11,441 nucleotides of DNA, taken from positions 1-11,441 of the forward strand of contig CALISP010000094.1 in assembly GCA_938041705.1 (NCBI GenBank). Reading direction: 5' to 3'. This document shows positions 1 through 6,760 of the stretch, piece after piece. Position numbers and translations under genes: made by a program. The notes below the pieces were generated by a model. The model saw only the letters and a list, made by a program, of their open reading frames with translations. It had not been told where the DNA came from and did not search any database. Position 1 is the first letter of the stretch, and each line of letters starts with the position of its first letter. The DNA comes from an uncultured Cocleimonas sp. GTDB taxonomy: Bacteria > Pseudomonadota > Gammaproteobacteria > Thiotrichales > Thiotrichaceae.

Positions 1-1
1 C

Positions 2-1072
2 TACAATGATGCACGCGTAAAAGCACTTGCAGCAATGAAAAGTGGTGATCCAGCACAGCTTTCTGTGATGTTCTCTATCGATTTATTCGAATTACTTGAA
101 CTTGACGCAGTTGTACCTTTTGATGATGTTGTTAAAACAGAGGCTGACAAAACGTGGCTAAAGTCTTTCTATCCAAGCCTTATGGAAAATGGCGTAACGG
201 GTGGCAAAACTTACGGTATCCCGTTCCAGCGTTCAACTATTGTCATGTACTACAACAAAGATATGTTCCGTGCTGCTGGACTTGATCCTGAGAAGCCACC
301 AGCAACTTGGCAAGAACTTATTGATATGAGTAAGAAGCTAACGAAAAGCGACGGTTCTCAATGGGGACTAATGATTCCTTCAACGGGTTACCCTTACTGG
401 ATGTTTTCAGCTTTAGCTATGCAAAACGATCAAGTGTTAATGAAAGGTGACGGTAAAGAAACATATTTCAACGACCCTAAAGTTGTTGAAGCACTTACTT
501 TCTGGAAAGAACTTGGCAGCAAGCACGGTGTTATGCCAAAAGGTACTATTGAGTGGGGAACATTACGCCAGAACTTCCTAGAGGGAAAAACGGCAATGAT
601 GTGGCATTCAACAGGTAATCTTACAACCGTTAAGAAGAACGCTAAGTTTGACTTTGGTGTTGCTATGTTACCAGCAGGAAAGCGTCGCGGTACTCCAACG
701 GGTGGCGGAAACTTCTACATCTTTAAAAGCGCTAGCGCAGAAGAACAAGCTGCATCGCTTAAGTTCATTAAGCACATGACAAGTCCAGAGCAATCTGCAG
801 CTTGGTCTGTAGCAACAGGTTATATGGGTATCAGTCAAAACTCATATGATACTGATACGCTTAAAGACTATGTTAAAACGTTCCCACCTGCAGCAGTTGC
901 ACGTGATCAGTTAGAGTTTGCTACTGCTGAGTTCTCAACGTTCCAAGCAGGTCGAATCCGTAAAGGACTTGATGATGCAATTCAAGCAGCTCTGATCGGT
1001 ACTAAGTCACCTGAAGATGCACTAACTGAAGCGCAAAACGCTGCAGATCGTGTTTTGAAGGCATATAGATAA
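2..1072 (+). CDS. ugpB: UgpB-like ABC transporter periplasmic substrate-binding protein (5' end missing)
   Basis: The reading frame is open from the first base of the window, so the true start and signal peptide lie upstream; 356 C-terminal residues are visible. It belongs to the family 1 extracellular solute-binding proteins (COG1653). From memory, several stretches match E. coli UgpB in order: PFQRSTIVMYYNKD followed by AGLDPEKPPATWQEL, then AKFDFGVAMLP, a GGGNFYIF strand, ATGYMGISQNSYD, and a C-terminal GRIRKGLDDA helix. Family members capture a solute in the periplasm and deliver it to an inner-membrane permease pair. The permease genes follow downstream, with an EEP-family hydrolase and glpD, which supports glycerol-3-phosphate or a glycerophosphodiester as ligand. 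Other polyol or sugar ligands are not excluded, because family 1 proteins are diverse. Stop codon TAA. The family is certain; the ligand is inferred. Confidence 0.8.
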   Translation, partial: YNDARVKALAAMKSGDPAQLSVMFSIDLFELLELDAVVPFDDVVKTEADKTWLKSFYPSLMENGVTGGKTYGIPFQRSTIVMYYNKDMFRAAGLDPEKPPATWQELIDMSKKLTKSDGSQWGLMIPSTGYPYWMFSALAMQNDQVLMKGDGKETYFNDPKVVEALTFWKELGSKHGVMPKGTIEWGTLRQNFLEGKTAMMWHSTGNLTTVKKNAKFDFGVAMLPAGKRRGTPTGGGNFYIFKSASAEEQAASLKFIKHMTSPEQSAAWSVATGYMGISQNSYDTDTLKDYVKTFPPAAVARDQLEFATAEFSTFQAGRIRKGLDDAIQAALIGTKSPEDALTEAQNAADRVLKAYR

Positions 1073-1130
1073 AAGGTTGTTAGGGGGTGGAATGTCAAAA
1101 TTCATGACTATGCTACCAACATGCGTTACT

Positions 1131-1152
1131 GGAATTTCCTTACGGAAATTCC
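1131..1152. repeat. Perfect 9-bp hairpin
   Basis: GGAATTTCC, loop TTAC, GGAAATTCC. The stem is perfect with a four-base loop, so it should fold stably in RNA. It is not followed by a T-run on either strand, so it does not look like an intrinsic terminator. An RNA-stabilising or repeat-element role is more likely. Confidence 0.6.
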
Positions 1153-1159
1153 TGCATAC

Positions 1160-1186
1160 TTTTTGGCTCTTGGTGAGCCTAAAAAA
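1160..1186. terminator. Possible weak hairpin terminator with T and A flanks
   Basis: A GGCTC / GAGCC stem (1165-1169 and 1175-1179, loop TTGGT) is preceded by five T and followed by T plus six A. The A and T runs can extend the stem. The layout is closer to a terminator read on the minus strand, where the stem would be followed by AAAAAGT rather than a clean T-run, so this is a weak call. It may simply be part of the repeat element. Confidence 0.25.
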
Positions 1187-1190
1187 GCAA

Positions 1191-1207
1191 CACCCCCCTA
1201 CTTTTGA
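1191..1207 (+). repeat. Dispersed motif CCCCCCTACTTTTGA, copy 1
   Basis: CACCCCCCTACTTTTGA. The first 14 bases are identical to 5657-5670, and bases 1194-1207 match 9529-9542 at 13 of 14 positions. It forms the right arm of the inverted repeat described at 1081-1200. Confidence 0.5.
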
Positions 1208-1241
1208 ATGATATTTATGCGGCTAAGCCTTCCCTACGGGT

Positions 1242-1262
1242 CAGCATTAAACAACAATGCTG
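1242..1262. repeat. 7-bp hairpin, with an alternative overlapping hairpin
   Basis: CAGCATT pairs with AATGCTG around the loop AAACAAC. A competing fold pairs ACAACA (1251-1256) with TGTTGT (1261-1266) around ATGC. The two stems share bases and cannot form together. A T-rich tract follows at 1286-1297, so attenuation is conceivable, but the stem lies about 24 bases from the T-run, which argues against a classical intrinsic terminator. Confidence 0.4.
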
Positions 1263-1354
1263 TTGTCTCGCTGAAGCTCGGCTCGTTTTGTTTTTTTAAA
1301 ACGTAAATAGAATTTATGCAAAGCTCACATGTTCTCCTTGATTAACGGCTTCAT

Positions 1355-2233
1355 ATGAAAAGTACAACAAAACAGAATTTAACTGGCTGGCTATTATTTA
1401 CACCTGCTGCAATATTGCTGATAGCATTTACTCACTATCCTACTATTGCTACATTCTTTAATAGCCTCTACAGCAATGAATCAGTTATTAGACCATCACG
1501 TTTTACTGGCTTAGAAAGCTATCAAAACATGATAAACGATCCTGTATTTTGGAAAGTTTTTAACAATAATATTTGGTTCGCTATCGGTACAATACCTACC
1601 TCCATTGGTCTAGCAATCATCATGGCGTTAATCGTCAATAAAGCTATTCCTGGCCGTGGATTATTACGATTATGTTATTTCATCCCAACGATGTTACCAA
1701 TGATTGCGGTTGCTAATATCTGGCTATTTTTCTATTCACCCGATATAGGCTTATTAGACAAAGTTCTTGGCATGTTTGGTGTTGAAAGTCAGAACTGGTT
1801 GGGTGACCCAGATACTGCCCTTCCTTCTATTATCGTAATGACGGTATGGAAAGAAGCCGGCTTCTTCATGATTTTTTATCTTGCGGGACTCCAAACTATT
1901 TCACCTGAATTACATGAAGCCGCAAAACTAGAAGGCTCTTCGCGTTGGAATTATTTCTGGCGAATACAGTTTCCATTGCTATTACCCACCACGCTTTTTG
2001 TGTTGATTAATGCATTCTTAAATTCATTTAAATTGGTCGATCATCTATTCATTCTCACCAAAGGTGGGCCAGACAACGCGACCAATTTAATCCTTTATTA
2101 CATATACGAAAACGCATTTTCGTTCTTCGATATTTCTTACGCCTCAGCACTTACCGTATTCATGCTGACGCTTTTAGCCATTACAGCACTGGTGCAGTTC
2201 TTCATTGTTGATAAACGAACCCATTATAGATAG
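1355..2233 (+). CDS. ugpA: UgpA-like ABC transporter permease (MalF family)
   Basis: 292-residue inner-membrane protein of the binding-protein-dependent transport permease family. Six hydrophobic segments are seen, at roughly residues 12-34, 73-95, 105-127, 157-178, 207-226 and 264-286. The cytoplasmic EAA loop that docks on the ATPase is present at residues 188-208: E188-A-A, then G194 and an FPLL end. Length and layout fit UgpA/MalF-type subunits. ATG was chosen because the protein then starts directly before the first membrane segment, although no good Shine-Dalgarno precedes it. Its stop lies 13 bases before the ATG chosen for the next permease, and the two proteins presumably form a heterodimer. 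The substrate is inferred from neighbours only: upstream ugpB-like gene, downstream EEP hydrolase and glpD. Confidence 0.85.
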   Translation: MKSTTKQNLTGWLLFTPAAILLIAFTHYPTIATFFNSLYSNESVIRPSRFTGLESYQNMINDPVFWKVFNNNIWFAIGTIPTSIGLAIIMALIVNKAIPGRGLLRLCYFIPTMLPMIAVANIWLFFYSPDIGLLDKVLGMFGVESQNWLGDPDTALPSIIVMTVWKEAGFFMIFYLAGLQTISPELHEAAKLEGSSRWNYFWRIQFPLLLPTTLFVLINAFLNSFKLVDHLFILTKGGPDNATNLILYYIYENAFSFFDISYASALTVFMLTLLAITALVQFFIVDKRTHYR

Positions 2234-2246
2234 GAATGAGAACACT

Positions 2247-3068
2247 ATGAAAAAATCTAAATTTTCTCTCCTAGCAAGCATTGAACTACTCGGTGCTTAT
2301 ATCCTAGCAGCATTGTGGGTGTTACCGCTTTTATATGCCTTTTGGGCAGCCTTTCATTCAAGTTCAGACGCTATCCATTTCGATATCTTCTCGCCTCTAA
2401 CCTTGGATAACTTCCGCGAAGTGTGGAATCAGGCACCATTCCTACAGTATGGAATAAACACTTTCTTAATCGTCAGTTTCATTCTGCCATTGCAATTAGT
2501 CATATCTACACTCGCGGCATACGCCTTTGCTAGATACGAGTTTACGGGATCAAACATCGCGTTTACTTTAGTGCTGGTGCAATTAATGATTACGCCTGAA
2601 ATCTTAATCGTACAGAACTACGGCACCTTAGCTTCCATGAATTTGGTTGATACCATTACAGGTGTCGGACTCCCCTATGTTGCGAGTGCCTTTTGTATTT
2701 TCTTATTGCGTCAAACCTTCAAATCTATTCCAAAAGAATTAGAAGATGCGGCGAAACTAGAAGGCTGTGGCCCTCTAGGCATCTTATGGAAGGTCTACGT
2801 GCCATTAGCCCTACCCACATATTTAGCTTTTGCTCTAGTTTCAGTAAGTCATCATTGGAATAACTTCCTATGGCCATTGATTATCACCAACACAGTAGAA
2901 AGTCGTCCATTGACAGTTGGTCTAGGTATTTTTGGCGCACCTGAATCTGGTGTGGATTGGTCAATAGTTTCTGCCGCTACACTGCTTTCTATCTTTCCAT
3001 TGCTAATCGCATTTCTTTTGTTCCAAAAGCAATTTGTACAATCGTTTATGCAGGCAGGCATTAAGTAA
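2247..3068 (+). CDS. ugpE: UgpE-like ABC transporter permease (MalG family)
   Basis: 273-residue inner-membrane permease, the expected partner of the preceding subunit. Hydrophobic segments lie near residues 14-36, 71-95, 105-125, 138-155, 186-208 and 241-260. The EAA loop is at residues 166-186, with E166-D-A-A, G173 and a VPLALP end. An upstream TTG at 2205 would give 14 more residues overlapping ugpA. The ATG at 2247 is preferred because TAGGAATGAG just upstream gives a ribosome-binding site and the protein then starts with a basic MKKSK typical of the family. The stop TAA is immediately followed by the GTG of the next gene, indicating cotranscription and probably coupled translation. No ATPase gene follows, so the nucleotide-binding subunit is encoded elsewhere. 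Confidence 0.85.
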   Translation: MKKSKFSLLASIELLGAYILAALWVLPLLYAFWAAFHSSSDAIHFDIFSPLTLDNFREVWNQAPFLQYGINTFLIVSFILPLQLVISTLAAYAFARYEFTGSNIAFTLVLVQLMITPEILIVQNYGTLASMNLVDTITGVGLPYVASAFCIFLLRQTFKSIPKELEDAAKLEGCGPLGILWKVYVPLALPTYLAFALVSVSHHWNNFLWPLIITNTVESRPLTVGLGIFGAPESGVDWSIVSAATLLSIFPLLIAFLLFQKQFVQSFMQAGIK

Positions 3069-3923
3069 GTGTTAAAGATCTCTAGTTGGAATATCCAAAA
3101 TGGCTTAGGCATTGATGGTCAAGTTTCCCTCGAACGTATTGCTCAAACGTTAAAAGAAGCGGTTGATCCAGATATTATTTGTTTACAAGAGGTATCTAAA
3201 AACATGCCTTTGGCTGATGGAAGCAATCCTGATCAAGTTGAACTCTTGAGTAAGTTATTTCCAGATTATGATTTTGTTTTTGGTGCGGCAATAGATACTT
3301 ATTTACCTGAGTTGAATCAACGGGGTCAATTTGGAAATATGATCTTATCTCGCTATCCGATCCAAACAGTTTTTCATCATCCTTTACCTCAACCTAGCGA
3401 TAAAAATGCAAAAAAGCATATGGCTCGACAGTTAATTGAAATCACCGTCGAAACAGAGAAAAAGTCATTACGAGTAATGACGACTCATTTAGAATTTCAT
3501 TCGATTGTTCAACGTTCAGCTCAATCTGATCACATAATGAATGTTCAAAAGAAAGTAGAGGGATTACAAACCTTTTCTCATCCCGTAGATAAATCTGGAC
3601 CTTATAAACCTTTAAAGCGCCCGACTGATTGCATCATTTGTGGTGACTTTAATTTTGAGCCTTATTCCAAAGAATATAGATCATTAATAAATCCAAATTA
3701 TTTAGAAAATAGTCTTAATGATTCGTGGCTTCTTCTCAATCCCGATCAACCCCACACAGCTACTTGTGGAATCTATGACCATGAACAATGGCCAGAAAAA
3801 TCACACTGTAGAGACTTTTTCTTTATTACTGATAGTTTGAAAAGCTCATTAAAAGAGATCATTTGCGATCAAACAAGTCAAGCATCTGATCACCAACCCA
3901 TATCCATTATTTTAGATTTATAA
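3069..3923 (+). CDS. Endonuclease/exonuclease/phosphatase (EEP) family hydrolase
   Basis: 284-residue cytosolic protein of the Mg-dependent EEP superfamily (exonuclease III / sphingomyelinase / inositol phosphatase fold). The conserved motifs appear in order: WNIQNG (N8), LQEV (E41), THLE (H140), GDFN (D193 and N195), a D249 strand (CRDFFFIT) and the terminal SDHQPI (D274, H275). All metal-binding and catalytic residues expected of an active phosphodiesterase or phosphatase are therefore present. There is no signal peptide. GTG is the start, and it touches the ugpE stop with no spacing. Position between a Ugp-type transporter and glpD suggests, by inference, cleavage of an imported glycerophosphodiester to glycerol-3-phosphate, the job of UgpQ in E. 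coli, which is an unrelated fold. EEP members also include nucleases and lipid phosphatases, so the substrate is unproven. Confidence 0.8.
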   Translation: MLKISSWNIQNGLGIDGQVSLERIAQTLKEAVDPDIICLQEVSKNMPLADGSNPDQVELLSKLFPDYDFVFGAAIDTYLPELNQRGQFGNMILSRYPIQTVFHHPLPQPSDKNAKKHMARQLIEITVETEKKSLRVMTTHLEFHSIVQRSAQSDHIMNVQKKVEGLQTFSHPVDKSGPYKPLKRPTDCIICGDFNFEPYSKEYRSLINPNYLENSLNDSWLLLNPDQPHTATCGIYDHEQWPEKSHCRDFFFITDSLKSSLKEIICDQTSQASDHQPISIILDL

Positions 3924-3991
3924 AAGTCCACCTCCCAACTAGTTCGCATGCATTAACAATATTAATCAAGATTTTTTATTAAGGTATACCA

Positions 3992-5656
3992 GTGTCGCAA
4001 GCCCAAGCCAAAATACAAAAGCAAACACACACACAAACAATTAGCGATCTATTCATCATTGGCGGTGGCATCAATGGCTGCGGTATAGCAAGAGACGCTA
4101 GCGGACGTGGTTTATCGGTAACCTTAGTTGAAATGAACGATCTGGCTTCTGCTACATCATCTGCCTCTACTAAACTATTCCATGGTGGGCTTCGCTACTT
4201 AGAATATCTCGAAATACGCCTCGTTCGAGAAGCATTGAAAGAACGTGAAGTGTTATTACGCGCGATGCCACATATCAGTTGGCCAATGCGTTTTGTATTG
4301 CCTTATCACAAAGACATGCGCTACGAAGGCGATTCACCTGTCTCACGTATGTTGAGTATTTTAATGCCTTGGGCAAAAGGAAGTCGTCCTGCTTGGCTGA
4401 TTCGATTAGGTTTATTCTTGTACGACAACTTAGGCGCTTGGGGCTCTAGTTCTAACAAAAGCGGCAAAAAACTCCTTCCCGGAACGGCTTCAGTAGACCT
4501 TAACGTTGACTCAGCAGGCACCTCTTTACAAGAACGCTTCAAAAAAGCCTATGAATACTCTGATTGCTGGATTGATGATGCAAGATTAGTTGTTCTCAAT
4601 GCACGCGATGCACAACAACGAGGAGCCAATATCCGTCCACGCTGTAAAGCGATATCTGCAAAACGAATTGATGGATTATGGGAGATCAAAACTCAAGATC
4701 AAATAACTAACGAAACACAAACATTCAAAGCGCGAATGCTCGTAAACGCTGGTGGTCCTTGGGTTAAGGACATTATAAACACCACCGCTAAAATAGAATC
4801 TAAAGATGGCATTCGTTTAGTCCGTGGAAGTCACATCGTGACTAAAAAACTATTCGATCATGACAAAAGTTATATTTTTCAGGGCGAAGATGGACGCATA
4901 ATGTTCGCCATTCCCTACGAAAACGATTTCACGTTAATCGGCACAACCGATGTCGACCATCAAGACCCAAGTAGCAAACCTGAATGCACAAAAGAAGAAA
5001 TCGAATACATATGCACCTTTGCCTCTAAATACTTTAAAAAACAAGTCACTCCAAGTCAGGTCGTTTGGTCATACTCAGGAGTTCGCCCGCTTTATAATGA
5101 TGGCAGTGAATCGGCCACGGCAGCCACTCGTGATTACACGTTGAAAGTAGACCAAGGTTCTGGTCATGGCTCTGATCAAAATTCTGGTGAAGCTCCCTTA
5201 CTAAATATCTTTGGTGGGAAAATCACAACATATCGCCGCCTAGCGGAATCTGCATTAGAAAAAATATCGCCGTTTTTCTCCGTTCCTGATATTGATAAAA
5301 AATGGACAGCAGGCATCCCTCTTCCGGGAGGAGATTTCCCTTTACATGGCGTTGAAGATCTAACTCAAAAACTGATTAAAGCCTATCCCTATTTATCTCA
5401 ACGATGGGCTCAACGTCTGATCAAAAGTTACGGTACTGAAGCCCACACGATTCTTCTAAATAGCACTTCTGAGAAAGATTTAGGAATAAACTTTGGTGGC
5501 ACATTGACGGAACGTGAAGTTGATTGGCTTAAAGAAAATGAATTTGTACATACGACTGAAGATTTAATTTGGAGACGTTCGAAGCTAGGTTTGCATATGA
5601 GTTCTGAGGAAGTGGTTATACTTGATGAATGGATGAGGAATAAAGATAAAAGATGA
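3992..5656 (+). CDS. glpD: Aerobic glycerol-3-phosphate dehydrogenase, FAD-dependent
   Basis: 554 residues, against about 500 for E. coli GlpD, with a roughly 14-residue Gln/Thr-rich N-terminal extension and some internal and C-terminal additions. It oxidises glycerol-3-phosphate to dihydroxyacetone phosphate and passes electrons to quinone at the inner membrane. The FAD-binding GGGING is at residues 24-29. The FHGGLRYLE motif supplies H64 and Y69, matching His50 and Tyr55 of the E. coli enzyme. SYSGVRPL supplies R365 and FGGKITTYR supplies K410, the other substrate-site residues. The start is GTG with AAGG seven bases upstream. The gap after the EEP gene is 68 bases, so it is probably in the same unit, although a local promoter cannot be excluded. 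The gene ends convergently with the LysR gene, and a copy of the C-rich motif follows its stop directly. Confidence 0.93.
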   Translation: MSQAQAKIQKQTHTQTISDLFIIGGGINGCGIARDASGRGLSVTLVEMNDLASATSSASTKLFHGGLRYLEYLEIRLVREALKEREVLLRAMPHISWPMRFVLPYHKDMRYEGDSPVSRMLSILMPWAKGSRPAWLIRLGLFLYDNLGAWGSSSNKSGKKLLPGTASVDLNVDSAGTSLQERFKKAYEYSDCWIDDARLVVLNARDAQQRGANIRPRCKAISAKRIDGLWEIKTQDQITNETQTFKARMLVNAGGPWVKDIINTTAKIESKDGIRLVRGSHIVTKKLFDHDKSYIFQGEDGRIMFAIPYENDFTLIGTTDVDHQDPSSKPECTKEEIEYICTFASKYFKKQVTPSQVVWSYSGVRPLYNDGSESATAATRDYTLKVDQGSGHGSDQNSGEAPLLNIFGGKITTYRRLAESALEKISPFFSVPDIDKKWTAGIPLPGGDFPLHGVEDLTQKLIKAYPYLSQRWAQRLIKSYGTEAHTILLNSTSEKDLGINFGGTLTEREVDWLKENEFVHTTEDLIWRRSKLGLHMSSEEVVILDEWMRNKDKR

Positions 5657-5670
5657 CACCCCCCTACTTT
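5657..5670 (+). repeat. Dispersed motif CACCCCCCTACTTT, copy 2
   Basis: A 14-base exact match to 1191-1204, starting at the base right after the glpD stop codon. It lies in the 64-base gap between the convergent ends of glpD and the LysR gene. No inverted partner was found nearby, so here it would be a lone end or a signal in its own right. No strong intrinsic terminator is visible in this gap. Confidence 0.5.
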
Positions 5671-5720
5671 CTGCAGTTTTAAAGAAACTCTCAACTTTAT
5701 TACTGTTCATTATCTATATT

Positions 5721-6629
5721 TTATCTACTGGCTAATTGTTGTTGGCGTAGCCAATCGCAAAATAATTGAGTTTGACGATCACCAATATTATCTTCAGGTA
5801 TGACCATATAGTAAGACCAAGGGTGTTGCACTTCCATATCAAAAGGCTGGACTAATCGTCCCGTAGCTAAATCATCTGCTGCTAATTCGACATATCCCAT
5901 AGCAATTCCTAAGCCATCAATAGCCGCTTGTAACGCCATGCTGGGATCTTCAAAAGAAAGTCCATGACTACTATCTATTTCATCTGCACCAATCGCTAAT
6001 AGCCATTCATGCCATTCTGATCTTAGGCCTGTTCCATCACTGACATCTGCATGTATTAGTGTAAATTGTTTTAATTTATCTAGGCTCATCGAACCTTTTA
6101 AGCCGTTGAATAAACTTGGTGCACAAAGAGGAGTCATGTGAACTGACATTAATAATTCAGATTTCAGACCAGACCAATCACCTAGACCGTTGCGGATTCC
6201 AACATCTAGTTTTTCGCGACTAAAATCACTCAGCTCAAGAGAGGGATGTATTTGCACTTCGATATCAGGATGAGTTTCGCGAAAACTACGTAAATTGCGG
6301 ATTAGCCACTTATTAGCAAAAGATGGAGTTACGGTTACTCTTAACGCTGACTTTTCGTCACCCTGTTTTAAGGCTTCTAATTCTGAAGAAATATCGTTGA
6401 ACGAATGCTTAAGTAAGCGCAATAATGATTCGGCCTCCTTAGCTAATATAACTCTACGGTTTTGTCTGAGGAAAAGTTTTCTGCCTAATGATTCCTCCAA
6501 ACCCTTTATGTGGTGACTAATCGTGGAATGACTGACATGAAGTTCCTTGGCTGCTTCACTGAAACTCGATAGTCGGGCTGCTGCTTCAAAAGCACGTAAA
6601 GCATTTAAATGTATATTAAATCGACGCAT
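5721..6629 (-). CDS. LysR-family transcriptional regulator, GcvA-like
   Basis: 302 residues, the normal LysR length. The N-terminal winged helix-turn-helix spans about residues 8-66, with LNALRAFEAAARLSSFSEAA, HVSHSTISHHI as recognition helix and the LGRKLFLR wing, which is the pattern of the GcvA/AmpR branch. Residues from about 90 on form the effector-binding domain. The gene is divergent from the Rieske oxygenase gene across a 131-base gap containing three palindromes, the standard layout for a LysR activator of the adjacent catabolic operon. The effector is probably the pathway substrate or an intermediate, which is inference. The ATG chosen places MRRFNIHLNALRAF directly before the helix-turn-helix, as is usual. 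Confidence 0.9.
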   Translation of the reverse strand: MRRFNIHLNALRAFEAAARLSSFSEAAKELHVSHSTISHHIKGLEESLGRKLFLRQNRRVILAKEAESLLRLLKHSFNDISSELEALKQGDEKSALRVTVTPSFANKWLIRNLRSFRETHPDIEVQIHPSLELSDFSREKLDVGIRNGLGDWSGLKSELLMSVHMTPLCAPSLFNGLKGSMSLDKLKQFTLIHADVSDGTGLRSEWHEWLLAIGADEIDSSHGLSFEDPSMALQAAIDGLGIAMGYVELAADDLATGRLVQPFDMEVQHPWSYYMVIPEDNIGDRQTQLFCDWLRQQQLASR

Positions 6630-6647
6630 AGGTTTATCTGTCTAATT

Positions 6648-6668
6648 ATTCAACACATTGTGTTGAAT
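6648..6668. promoter_or_regulatory. Perfect 21-base palindrome, candidate LysR operator
   Basis: ATTCAACACA is followed by a central T and then its exact complement TGTGTTGAAT, giving 10+1+10 with no mismatch. It lies 18 bases upstream of the LysR start codon and 92 bases upstream of the oxygenase start. Regulators of this family bind dyads in divergent promoters and often repress their own gene while activating the opposite one. The position fits such a recognition site. The direct link to this regulator is inferred. Confidence 0.7.
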
Positions 6669-6706
6669 CTATCCATTTGTGTCAAGACGATTGCTACCTT
6701 AAGGTC

Positions 6707-6734
6707 AATTACAGTAATTATCATTGATCATCAA
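6707..6734. promoter_or_regulatory. Two short palindromes in the oxygenase promoter region
   Basis: AATTACAGTAATT (6707-6719, 6+1+6) and TTGATCATCAA (6724-6734, 5+1+5) are both perfect dyads, between 27 and 54 bases upstream of the oxygenase start. They may be activation-site half repeats for the LysR protein. A weak sigma-70-like pair, TTGCTA at 6691 and TAATTA at 6715, overlaps the first of them. Short AT-rich dyads arise easily by chance, so this is a tentative call. Confidence 0.35.
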
Positions 6735-6760
6735 GATGAGTCATAAGAGTAATAGTAACC

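Larger units (their letters stand above)
1081..1200. repeat. Candidate small repeat element bounded by TAGGGGGTG / CACCCCCCTA inverted repeats
   Basis: TAGGGGGTG at 1081-1089 is complementary to CACCCCCCTA at 1191-1200, with one extra C on the right. AAAAG at 1071-1075 also complements CTTTT at 1201-1205, outside a GTTGT bulge. The 120-base unit encloses two further hairpins and begins 8 bases after the ugpB stop codon. The right-end sequence recurs after glpD and after the phosphotriesterase-family gene. This suggests a dispersed intergenic repeat of the MITE/REP kind. No transposase is present, and no target-site duplication is clear. Confidence 0.4.
1073..1354. other. 282-base structured intergenic region between ugpB and ugpA
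   Basis: There is no plausible gene here. The segment is unusually long for the space between a binding-protein gene and its permease genes. It contains an outer inverted repeat (1081-1089 with 1191-1200), a 9-bp hairpin (1131-1152), a 5-bp hairpin flanked by T and A runs (1160-1186), a 7-bp hairpin (1242-1262) and a T-rich tract ending in a weak stem (1284-1303). Inference: such structures commonly stabilise the upstream binding-protein message or partly attenuate transcription, giving more binding protein than permease, as known for malE-malF. No convincing Shine-Dalgarno is seen before the ugpA start. Confidence 0.6.

Noticed and set aside
1081..1090. G-run as a G-quadruplex or recombination hotspot
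   Set aside because: Only one long G-run is present; a quadruplex needs several on the same strand.
1284..1303. Classical rho-independent terminator at the T-rich tract before ugpA
   Set aside because: CGTTTT and AAAACG can pair around the T-run, but the T-run is in the loop, and no GC-rich stem lies directly before it.
2205..2246. TTG start giving a longer UgpE overlapping ugpA
   Set aside because: The extra 14 residues are encoded inside the ugpA 3' end and are not family-like; the ATG at 2247 has a ribosome-binding site and a normal N-terminus.
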